From NCBI GenBank assembly GCA_030044325.1, contig JASHWA010000528.1:1-7668 (forward strand): a stretch of 7,668 nucleotides of DNA, read 5' to 3'. How positions within the stretch are numbered: the stretch's first letter is position 1; every line of letters begins with the position of its first letter. Below are positions 1 to 5,830 of the stretch, piece by piece. The position numbers and the translations under genes were made by a program. The notes beneath the pieces are model-generated. The model was not told the origin of the DNA and searched no databases. It saw only the letters and a program-made list of their open reading frames with translations. The DNA is from Bryobacteraceae bacterium. GTDB taxonomy: Bacteria > Acidobacteriota > Terriglobia > Bryobacterales > Bryobacteraceae.

Positions 1-1151
1 TTTCCGGCGGGAAAGATGGGGTGCTGGCCGTAATACTGGGAGCCGCGCAAACCGGCTTCTTCCGCGGTGACGGCGAGAAAAAGAGCGGAGCGGCGCGGTT
101 TTTCGGGCAGCATCTGCCAGGCGCGCGCGATTTCGAGGATCATGGCGCAGCCGGTGGCGTTGTCGGCCGCGCCGTTGTAGATCGAATCGCCGTTGACGGG
201 CGCGCCGATTCCCAGGTGATCCCAATGAGCGCTGAAAATCACCGCTTCATTCTTGAGCTGCGGATCGCTGCCGTCGATTTTCGCGGCGACGTTGCGGGTG
301 TGGATCTCGCGAATTTTCGAGCTCATGTACGCGCGGAAGCGCAGCGGGAGCGGGATGGGCTTAAAACCACGCGTGTCGGCCATTTTTTCGAGGTCAGCGA
401 CAGACTTTCCGACACTCGCGGCGATTTGCGCGCCGGCTTGTTCGGTGACCCAGGCGGCCAGGGCGAGCGCGGGTTCGCCGGGCGCGAGCTTCACCTGCTG
501 ATCTTCGCGGCCCCAGGAGGATCGCACCACGTCCCATCCGTAGCTGGCGGTGGGGGTGGTATGAATGATGATCGCGGCGACGGCGCCTTGGCGCGTTGCC
601 TGTTCGTACTTGTAGGTCCAGCGGCCGTAATAGGTGAGCGCGGGTCCGCCGAAGAAGGAGGGATCGTTGGAGGGCGGCTCATTGGTGAACATCACCACCA
701 CTTTTCCGCGAACGTCGGTGTCCTTATAGTCGTCCCAATGGAACTCCGGCGCGGTGATGCCGTGGCCGACGAAAACGGCGGGCGCGTCGAAGGAGGCCTC
801 CGGTTTTTGCTGATTGGTGACGCCGACGAAATCGTCGAGCCAGTGGAGTGAAGCCGATTTGCCGTCCGGCGCGACGGCTTCGAGCTGCGCGGTGGGCTGA
901 GGATCGACGCCGACCAGCGTGAGATTCTGAAAATAAGTTCCGTCGTCGCCCGCCGGTTTGGCGCCGGCGAGCGCGAACTGTGTTGCGATGTAATCGCTCG
1001 CGAGCTCGCCTCCGCGCGTACCGGTGCCGCGGCCTTCGAGCAGATCGCTCGAGAGGAACTTGACGTGCGCGCGGATGCGCTCGCCCGAAATTTCCGTCAT
1101 TTGAGCGAAGGCGGAAACGGCGATGAAAATCAAAACCAGGTTACGTTTCAT
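1..1151 (-). CDS. Secreted M28-family zinc peptidase with PA-domain insert (C-terminus outside window)
   Basis: This is the N-terminal 383 residues of an M28 metallopeptidase, a di-zinc aminopeptidase-type enzyme expected to act outside the cytoplasm. Residues 1-16 form a short signal peptide (MKRN, then a hydrophobic core, ending AFA before Q17). Residues about 21-75 are the usual M28 N-terminal segment (LSSDLLEGRGTGTRGGE at 33-49). A protease-associated (PA) insert covers roughly 120-225. The catalytic domain begins near 285, with the first metal ligand His309 (SAHWDHLG), the bridging Asp330 (NGAADNATG) and the catalytic and ligand Glu pair 364-365 (TAEEAGLRGS). The later Asp and His ligands would lie beyond the left edge. 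The ATG at 1149-1151 is chosen because it yields the signal peptide. The sequence just upstream of it is pyrimidine-rich with no Shine-Dalgarno match, so translation may be leaderless or weak. It is divergent from the rest of the window, with no visible link to the operon. Family call is very secure; substrate unknown. Confidence 0.95.
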   Translation of the reverse strand, partial: MKRNLVLIFIAVSAFAQMTEISGERIRAHVKFLSSDLLEGRGTGTRGGELASDYIATQFALAGAKPAGDDGTYFQNLTLVGVDPQPTAQLEAVAPDGKSASLHWLDDFVGVTNQQKPEASFDAPAVFVGHGITAPEFHWDDYKDTDVRGKVVVMFTNEPPSNDPSFFGGPALTYYGRWTYKYEQATRQGAVAAIIIHTTPTASYGWDVVRSSWGREDQQVKLAPGEPALALAAWVTEQAGAQIAASVGKSVADLEKMADTRGFKPIPLPLRFRAYMSSKIREIHTRNVAAKIDGSDPQLKNEAVIFSAHWDHLGIGAPVNGDSIYNGAADNATGCAMILEIARAWQMLPEKPRRSALFLAVTAEEAGLRGSQYYGQHPIFPAG

Positions 1152-1218
1152 CGGAGGAGGGACGCGGGGGCCGGAAACGGGAAGCGGCGCGGCATTGTCC
1201 ACATGAATAGGAGCCATT
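1152..1218. other. Divergent intergenic gap
   Basis: These 67 bp separate the M28 gene (minus) from the small membrane-protein gene (plus) and must carry the start signals of both. I see a good Shine-Dalgarno AGGAG at 1209-1213, five bases before the ATG at 1219. I see no convincing -35/-10 pair on either strand. Any promoters would have to overlap the coding starts. Confidence 0.5.
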
Positions 1219-1704
1219 ATGCAAAGCCTTGTACTCATCATAGGAACTTGCGTGGCAGTTTGCGCGGTGGCGATGATTTTACAGATCTGGACGTGGATCG
1301 CGTTTACGATCGTCGCGTCGCGCATGGCGCGCGTGGTTCGCGATCGTATTCCCCGCATGGCGGCGGCGCGAGAAACCGTGGCGGCGACTTTTCGAGAAAA
1401 TCGCGCGGAACTGCGCAAGGTCGCGAGCTCGGCCCAGGCGCTGGCGGCGATCACGCGGCGCGAGAGAGCGGCGGTCAAAGAGGCCGGGTCGGACTTCGAG
1501 CGGCGCTATGCAGCCGAGCGCGAACGGGCGGCGCAGGTGTATCGCGACGTGAAGCAACGCGCGGAGAAGACGGCGGAAGCTTTCGAGAGCGGCGTGGCGG
1601 AGCCCTGGCGCGAGGTGATCGAATTCCTGCGCGGAGTCGAAGCGGGCTACACCCAGGTCGCGCCGGAGATCGAGGAGATGCGGAGCCATCGGCCGGCGGC
1701 GTGA
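1219..1704 (+). CDS. Small single-pass membrane protein with long charged helix, unknown function
   Basis: I do not recognise this 161-residue protein. Residues about 3-34 are one hydrophobic membrane segment, followed at once by Arg35, Arg38, Arg41 and Arg43, which by the positive-inside rule places the C-terminal part in the cytoplasm. Residues about 45-125 are rich in Ala, Glu, Arg and Lys with almost no Gly or Pro, as expected for a long amphipathic helix or coiled coil. A less charged tail (AEPWREVIEFLRGVEAGY, 127-144) closes it. The start is supported by AGGAG at 1209-1213 with a 5-base spacer. The gene ends 46 bp before the sensor kinase, on the same strand, so co-transcription is possible. 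Membrane-anchored helical proteins of this shape are common and often structural or scaffold-like; nothing here fixes a role. A spurious ORF is unlikely given the clear TM/basic-flank/helix architecture. Confidence 0.7.
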   Translation: MQSLVLIIGTCVAVCAVAMILQIWTWIAFTIVASRMARVVRDRIPRMAAARETVAATFRENRAELRKVASSAQALAAITRRERAAVKEAGSDFERRYAAERERAAQVYRDVKQRAEKTAEAFESGVAEPWREVIEFLRGVEAGYTQVAPEIEEMRSHRPAA

Positions 1705-1750
1705 TTGGCAGTTCGTGATGCATGACATCCGGTGAGCGAGGAACAAACCA

Positions 1751-3259
1751 ATGAGGGCGGGACTGCGGGTCGCGCTGATTGACGGCAACGAGCAGGATCG
1801 CGCGTTGATAAAGCGGGAGCTGCAGCGCGCCTTCGACAACGTGGCGATCCGGGAAGTGACGGATCGCGCGGAGTTCGACCGGCTTATCGAGGAGAACGGC
1901 TACGACGTTCTGATCACGGACTATCAGTTCGGATGGGGCGACGGGCTGGAGGCGCTGAAGACGTCCAAGCTGCGTTATCCCGACGTTCCGGTGATCATGT
2001 TCACGGCGAGGGCCAATGAAGAAATGGTGGCCGAGGCGATGAAATCGGGGCTGGACGATTACGTGGTCAAGTCGCCCAAGCGCTTTGTGAGGATTCCGGC
2101 GGCGGTGCGGATTTCGCTGGAGCACGCGGCGGCGCAGAACGCCAAGGATGCCGCCGAGAAGCGGCTGAGCCTCACCCTGCATGAGCTGCACGAACAGCGC
2201 GAATGGCTTTCGACCATGCTGCGGAGCATCGCCAGCGGCGTGATCGCGACGGATCTCGAAGGGCGTGTTCGCCTGATGAATCCCTCGGCCGAAAAACAGA
2301 CCGGTTGGAGCGCCGGCTCCGCGCTCGGAAGAGACATCGGCGAGGTGATGCACCTGGCGGAGGAATCGGGCAAGCCGGTGGCCGAAACGCCGGTGAAGCT
2401 GGCGCTGCGCGGGGATTCGCGCGCCGCCGAGGAGCACGATTATACGCTGATTTCGCGCACGGGCCGCAGGATCACGATCATCGACGGCGCCAGTCCGATT
2501 CGCGACGAGAGCGGAAAGATTCTGGGCGCGGTAACCGTGATTCGCGATATCAGCGAGCGCAAACACATGGTGCGCGACCTGGCGCGCTCCAACCAGGAGC
2601 TGCAACATTTCACTTACGCGGCCGCGCACGATCTCCGCGAGCCCGTGCGAACCGTGCGCGCGTTCACCGAACTGCTGGAAACGCGGCATTCGGCGGCATT
2701 GACGGGCGAGGGGCCGCGGATTTTGTCTTACATCGCCAGCGCGGCACGCCGGATGGAAGAGCTGGTGGACGGTCTTTTTCAATACGGCCAGGCTTCCAAC
2801 GCCGATTCCGATCTTGCGGACGTGAGCCTGGACGACGTTCTGCGCACGGTGACCGGCGCGATGCGAAAACAACTCGAAGAGACGCACGCCAAGGTGGAAT
2901 GGAACGGGCTTCCGCCGCTGCGCGCGGACCGCAACCAGCTGGCCGTGGTGTTCCAGAACCTGATCAGCAACGCGATAAAGTACCGCGGCAGGAATCCGCC
3001 GGAGGTCGAAATCACCGCGGACGCGTTCGAAGGCGAATGGCGGTTCTGCGTGGCCGACAACGGCATCGGGATCGCGCCGCGGCATCAGGGCAGGATCTTC
3101 AACATTTTCGAACGGGTGCATCCGCACGACTATCCCGGCGCGGGCATCGGGCTTTCCATCTGCCGGAGGCTGATCGAGCGGCAGGGCGGGCGGATTTGGG
3201 TGGAATCCGAGGAAGGGAAGGGCTCGCGATTTTGTTTCACGTTTCCGAGGCCGGAATGA
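1751..3259 (+). CDS. REC-PAS-HisKA-HATPase sensor histidine kinase
   Basis: A 502-residue soluble signalling protein with no membrane segment. The order is: receiver domain (about 5-125) with probable phosphoacceptor Asp57 (LITDYQF), Thr85 (MFTARA) and Lys107 (YVVKSPK); a short helical linker (131-155); a PAS/S-box domain (about 155-270, ending VIRDISERK); a HisKA helix pair (about 275-345) with phospho-His293 (AAAHDLREPVR); and a HATPase domain with the N box (Asn407), G1 (DNGIGIAP, 436-443) and G2 (GAGIGLSI, 463-470). The H-box style resembles phytochrome-type kinases. In the receiver acidic pocket only Asp11 is seen; the second acidic position is Gly12. The start is backed by GAGG at 1738-1741, nine bases before the ATG. 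It probably receives phosphate or a partner signal through REC and tunes its kinase. No partner response regulator is in the window; it lies 187 bp before the carrier-protein operon, on the same strand, which does not prove it regulates it. Confidence 0.97.
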   Translation: MRAGLRVALIDGNEQDRALIKRELQRAFDNVAIREVTDRAEFDRLIEENGYDVLITDYQFGWGDGLEALKTSKLRYPDVPVIMFTARANEEMVAEAMKSGLDDYVVKSPKRFVRIPAAVRISLEHAAAQNAKDAAEKRLSLTLHELHEQREWLSTMLRSIASGVIATDLEGRVRLMNPSAEKQTGWSAGSALGRDIGEVMHLAEESGKPVAETPVKLALRGDSRAAEEHDYTLISRTGRRITIIDGASPIRDESGKILGAVTVIRDISERKHMVRDLARSNQELQHFTYAAAHDLREPVRTVRAFTELLETRHSAALTGEGPRILSYIASAARRMEELVDGLFQYGQASNADSDLADVSLDDVLRTVTGAMRKQLEETHAKVEWNGLPPLRADRNQLAVVFQNLISNAIKYRGRNPPEVEITADAFEGEWRFCVADNGIGIAPRHQGRIFNIFERVHPHDYPGAGIGLSICRRLIERQGGRIWVESEEGKGSRFCFTFPRPE

Positions 3260-3282
3260 AGGGCGTTTGCGTGGAATGGAAT

Positions 3283-3296
3283 GGAAAGCGCTTTCC
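3283..3296. repeat. Perfect 14-bp palindrome GGAAAGCGCTTTCC
   Basis: The two halves match exactly. It lies 23 bp after the kinase stop codon. It could be read as a 5-bp stem with a GCGC loop followed by TTTCCTTTG, a weak terminator for the kinase gene, or as a dimeric regulator's operator. The short stem and the lack of a clean T-run make a terminator doubtful. Confidence 0.5.
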
Positions 3297-3331
3297 TTTG
3301 CATGCGGCGCGCGGTTCAGGGCCTATCGAAG

Positions 3332-3343
3332 TTGAAGTTTCAA
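3332..3343. repeat. Inverted repeat TTGAA-GT-TTCAA
   Basis: Five-base arms around a two-base centre, inside the AT-richer part of the gap before the carrier-protein gene. It overlaps the GAAGTT direct repeat at 3328-3339. Short enough to be chance, but it sits where an operator would be expected. Confidence 0.3.
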
Positions 3344-3360
3344 GACCGTATTTTGTTCCA

Positions 3361-3377
3361 GTTACCGGAGGCGTAAC
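3361..3377. repeat. Inverted repeat GTTAC-N7-GTAAC
   Basis: Five-base arms separated by seven bases (CGGAGGC). It has the same 5-7-5 geometry as the inverted repeat 32 bp downstream but a different arm sequence. It may be a regulator site or a weak hairpin in a leader transcript. Confidence 0.3.
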
Positions 3378-3392
3378 GGGCCGGCGCGGGCG

Positions 3393-3409
3393 ATCGATTG
3401 GCGCTCGAT
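3393..3409. repeat. Inverted repeat ATCGA-N7-TCGAT
   Basis: Five-base arms around TTGGCGC, ending 37 bp before the carrier-protein start codon. Its position would suit a repressor or activator site near the transcription start. Chance cannot be excluded for arms this short. Confidence 0.3.
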
Positions 3410-3446
3410 GTGCTAACAGTTTCCCGAGAAGAAATCCCCACGTTAC

Positions 3447-3692
3447 ATGAAAGACAGAATCAGGACGCTGATAAAAGAGCACGGCGGGCTCGGATTGAAA
3501 CTGGAGGAGATCGGGGATTCGACGGATTTGTATCGCGCCGGAATGACGTCGTACGCGAGCGTGGTGTTGATGATCTCGCTCGAGAACGAGTTCGGCGTGG
3601 AATTTCCGGACGGGCTGCTGAGCCGGGACGTGTTTGAAAGCATCGATTCCATCGCAGGCGCGATTGAGAGCGTGCTTCAACCTCAATCGTGA
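3447..3692 (+). CDS. Stand-alone aminoacyl/acyl carrier protein
   Basis: An 81-residue acidic, four-helix carrier protein that should carry a 4'-phosphopantetheine arm on Ser35. The family signature is clear in AGMTSYASVVLMISLENEFG (31-50) followed by VEFPD (51-55), the helix-II region of acyl carrier proteins. The usual Asp-Ser-Leu around the attachment serine is Thr34-Ser35-Tyr36. The GMTS form is what I associate with the carrier proteins that partner aminoacyl-carrier-protein ligases rather than with fatty-acid ACP. It is the first gene of the operon and its partner ligase lies two genes on, which supports a role as the acceptor of an activated amino acid as a thioester. The ATG start has only a distant purine stretch (GAGAAGAA, 3426-3433) upstream, so initiation may be weak. 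No phosphopantetheinyl transferase is in the window; a housekeeping one would be needed. Family call secure; cargo inferred from context. Confidence 0.94.
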   Translation: MKDRIRTLIKEHGGLGLKLEEIGDSTDLYRAGMTSYASVVLMISLENEFGVEFPDGLLSRDVFESIDSIAGAIESVLQPQS

Positions 3693-3701
3693 AGGAAGCG
3701 C

Positions 3702-4883
3702 ATGATTCCGCAAGCGGAGACGATCGCGGCAGAGTTGACGGCATCGGAGGCGTTTGGCGAGGCGCTCAAAATCGCGGTCCATCACGCTGGCGAGGTGGAC
3801 CGCGAGGCGCGCTTTCCATCGCAGGCAATCGAGGCGCTGCGCGCGGCAGGCGCACTGGGCTGGGGAGTGCCGCGGGAATTCGGGGGCGCGGGCGCCGGGA
3901 TTGACCAGCTCGCGGGCGCGACTCTGGAACTCGCGCGGCGCTGCGCCTCGACCGGAATGATTTTCGCGATGCACCAGATACAGATTGCCTGTATCGCGCG
4001 TCATATGGGCAGTTCCATGTGGTGGGGAGAGTACCTGGGCAGGGTGGTGCGCGAACAAAGGCTGATCGCCTCGGCGACGTCGGAATCGGGCGTGGGAGGA
4101 GACGTGCGCAAGAGCATCGCCGCGCTCGCGCCGGCCGAGGAAAACGGCGGCGCGATGGTGGTGTTCGAGAAGAAAGCGTCGACGATTTCCTACGGCGCGC
4201 AAAGCGACGATCTTCTGACCACGCTGCGCCACAATCCGAACGCGGAGCAAAGCGACCAGGTGCTGGTGTTGACGCTGGGCGAGCAGATGGAACTCACGCC
4301 GGCGGGGGAATGGGACACGCTGGGGATGCGCGGCACGTGCAGCCCGGGATTCACGGTGCGCGCGCGAGCGAATCGCGAGCAGGCGCTGGGGGTTCCGTTC
4401 GCGACCATCGCCGCGGAAACCATGGTTCCGTATTCGCACATATTGTGGTCGCACGTGTGGCTGGGAATCGCGAGCGATGCGTTCCAGCGGGCGCAGAATT
4501 TCGTGCGCGAGCAGGCGCGCCGCACTGCCGGCGTCACGCCGCCCGCGGCTCTGCGGCTTTCCGAGCTTTCCGCGAAGATGGCCGGATTTCGCGCGCTGGT
4601 GGAAGAGTCCGTTAAGGAATTCCTGGCAGCGGAACGGTCCACATTTTCGACCATGGGCTACGCGGTGCGCATCAACAATCTGAAGATCGCGGCGTCGGAA
4701 GCGGCGGTGGAGATGTGCCAGGGCGCGCTGCGCGTGTGCGGACTCGCGGGTTACGGCAACAACGGGCCGTTTTCGATCGGGCGCAATCTGCGCGACGCGT
4801 ATTCGGCCGCGCTGATGATCGCCAACGATCGCCTGCACGCGACCAATGCGGCGCTGCTGACGGTGCATCGAGAGGCGCGATGA
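3702..4883 (+). CDS. Acyl-CoA dehydrogenase-fold flavoprotein, probably acting on the carrier-protein-bound substrate
   Basis: A 393-residue protein of the usual acyl-CoA dehydrogenase length and order: N-terminal helical domain (about 5-120; GWGVPREFGGAGA 53-65), beta domain (about 120-220; IASATSESGVGGD 122-134; WDTLGMRGTCSPGF 204-217) and C-terminal four-helix domain (about 235-385; GLAGYGNNGPFSIGRNLRDA 347-366). FAD binding is expected. By hand alignment the two known catalytic-Glu positions are not Glu: the medium-chain position falls at Ile373 (segment RDAYSAALMIAND) and the isovaleryl type near Ser245-His246. The enzyme may therefore use another base or be an oxygenase-like member of the fold. 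It starts 9 bp after the carrier-protein stop, with AGGA at 3693-3696 as ribosome site, and its stop overlaps the ligase start (ATGA, 4880-4883). Known prolyl-carrier-protein oxidases of this fold act on tethered amino acids, so oxidation of an aminoacyl thioester is my inference. Fold secure, substrate not. Confidence 0.93.
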   Translation: MIPQAETIAAELTASEAFGEALKIAVHHAGEVDREARFPSQAIEALRAAGALGWGVPREFGGAGAGIDQLAGATLELARRCASTGMIFAMHQIQIACIARHMGSSMWWGEYLGRVVREQRLIASATSESGVGGDVRKSIAALAPAEENGGAMVVFEKKASTISYGAQSDDLLTTLRHNPNAEQSDQVLVLTLGEQMELTPAGEWDTLGMRGTCSPGFTVRARANREQALGVPFATIAAETMVPYSHILWSHVWLGIASDAFQRAQNFVREQARRTAGVTPPAALRLSELSAKMAGFRALVEESVKEFLAAERSTFSTMGYAVRINNLKIAASEAAVEMCQGALRVCGLAGYGNNGPFSIGRNLRDAYSAALMIANDRLHATNAALLTVHREAR

Positions 4884-5827
4884 GCACGGCAGCCGAGACC
4901 GCGAATCGCGCGAAATTTCTCGAGGAACTGATCGCTCGCGGGCACCTGATTCCCGGCGGCGAACCCGGAATTTACGGCCGCGGAAGCGACTTTCACAAGA
5001 TCTTCACGGCGTTCGACGAGCTGGTGACACGCATGGGCGCGGCGGACCGGCCGGAGCGGCCGCGCTTTCCCCCGGTGATGCCGCGCCGAACGCTCGAACG
5101 CGCGGGGTATCTCAAATCGTTTCCGCAGCTGTGCGGGTGCATTTTCAGCTTTGGCGGCGCAGACGCGGCGGCGTTCGATCTGGCCGCGCGCGCCGAGCGT
5201 GGAGAAGACTGGAGCGCGCTTCTTTCAAAGACCGACGCGGTGCTGGTTCCGGCGGCGTGCTATCCGGCGTATCCCGCAATCGCGCTGCGCGGGCCGCTTG
5301 CCCCAAACGGAGCCGTGCTCGATCTGGGTCCGTGCTGGGTTTTCCGCAACGAGCCGTCCGAAGATCCGGCGCGCATGCAGATGTTTCATCAGCGGGAGCT
5401 GGTGCGCATCGGCGAAGCCGAGGACGTGCTCGAATGGCGCGATACGTGGATGTCGCGCGCGGCGCTGATGTACGAAAAGCTCGCGCTGGACGCGAGACTG
5501 GAGGTCGCCTCGGACCCATTTTTCGGGCGCGGCGGAAAACTGCTCGCCAACAGCCAGCGCGAGCAGCGGTTTAAGTTCGAAATGCTCGCGCCCATCGCCT
5601 GCGACGAGCCGACCGCGGTCACTTCGTTTAATTTTCATCAGGAACATTTCGGCACGGCGTTCGGAATTCAGTTCGCCGACGGACGGCCGGCAAACAGCGC
5701 GTGCGTGGGGTTCGGGCTGGAGCGCATCACGCTGGCCTTGTTGCGCGCGCACGGAATGGAGATTTCGAATTGGCCCCGGCGCGTGATGGGCGGGCTTTGG
5801 CCAGATGGATTCACGGCAGGGAATTGA
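4880..5827 (+). CDS. Amino acid:[carrier protein] ligase (atypical SerRS-like, class II synthetase catalytic core)
   Basis: A 315-residue class II aminoacyl-tRNA-synthetase-like enzyme without the N-terminal tRNA-binding arm and without an anticodon domain. Members characterised in Bradyrhizobium and Agrobacterium adenylate glycine or alanine and transfer it to the phosphopantetheine of a neighbouring carrier protein, not to tRNA. Motif 2 is seen at FRNEPSEDPARMQMFHQRE (155-173) with Arg156, and motif 3 at GFGLERITLALL (277-288) with Arg282. The three Zn ligands of the archaeal-type SerRS active site are present as Cys127 (AACYPAYP), Glu173 (HQRELVRIG) and Cys275 (SACVGFG), so amino-group recognition through zinc is expected. 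The start ATG overlaps the flavoprotein stop by four bases, implying coupled translation; a longer upstream reading of the frame has no support. The amino acid cannot be told from sequence by eye; glycine or alanine are the best guesses. Function is well supported by family plus the carrier protein in the same operon. Confidence 0.94.
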   Translation: MSTAAETANRAKFLEELIARGHLIPGGEPGIYGRGSDFHKIFTAFDELVTRMGAADRPERPRFPPVMPRRTLERAGYLKSFPQLCGCIFSFGGADAAAFDLAARAERGEDWSALLSKTDAVLVPAACYPAYPAIALRGPLAPNGAVLDLGPCWVFRNEPSEDPARMQMFHQRELVRIGEAEDVLEWRDTWMSRAALMYEKLALDARLEVASDPFFGRGGKLLANSQREQRFKFEMLAPIACDEPTAVTSFNFHQEHFGTAFGIQFADGRPANSACVGFGLERITLALLRAHGMEISNWPRRVMGGLWPDGFTAGN

Positions 5828-5830
5828 TCG

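Larger units (their letters stand above)
3260..3446. promoter_or_regulatory. Intergenic control region upstream of the carrier-protein operon
   Basis: This 187-bp gap is the longest non-coding stretch in the window and precedes the first gene of the five-gene operon. It is locally less GC-rich around 3328-3360 than its surroundings. It contains at least four short inverted repeats, listed separately, and a direct repeat GAAGTT-GAAGTT at 3328-3339. I found no convincing sigma-70 pair; TTGAAG at 3332-3337 and TATTTT at 3349-3354 are too close (11 bases) for a standard promoter. The strong Shine-Dalgarno-like GGAGG at 3367-3371 has no start codon at proper distance. An operon promoter with operator sites is the likely content. 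Confidence 0.5.

Noticed and set aside
21..851. 276-residue open frame on the plus strand
   Set aside because: It is the antisense of the M28 peptidase, whose minus-strand frame shows the signal peptide, zinc-binding motifs and family order. The plus-strand translation has no recognisable domain.
1475..3127. 550-residue open frame on the minus strand
   Set aside because: Antisense of the sensor kinase. Long antisense frames arise from G/C-rich third positions; the translation is Arg/His-rich without domains.
3283..3297. Intrinsic terminator of the kinase gene
   Set aside because: The stem would be only 5 bp with three A-T pairs, and the following T-run is broken by CC and G, so I list it only as a palindrome.
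3367..3371. GGAGG as a ribosome binding site for a gene before the carrier protein
   Set aside because: No ATG, GTG or TTG follows at 5-10 bases, and the nearby TTG-started frame (3398-3637) is a shadow of the carrier-protein gene.
2203..3450. 415-residue plus-strand frame inside and past the kinase gene
   Set aside because: A shifted frame of the kinase, rich in Arg and Gly with no domain; the kinase frame carries all expected motifs.
3447..3692. Fatty-acid synthesis acyl carrier protein
   Set aside because: No fatty-acid synthesis genes nearby, the Asp-Ser-Leu site is changed to Thr-Ser-Tyr, and the operon contains the aminoacyl ligase.
3237..4868. 543-residue open frame on the minus strand
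   Set aside because: Antisense of the carrier protein and flavoprotein, with the same compositional artefact; it would also cross the operon control region.
4880..5827. Housekeeping seryl-tRNA synthetase
   Set aside because: Too short, lacks the N-terminal tRNA-binding domain, carries the archaeal-type zinc ligands, and sits with a carrier protein; these all fit an amino acid:[carrier protein] ligase.
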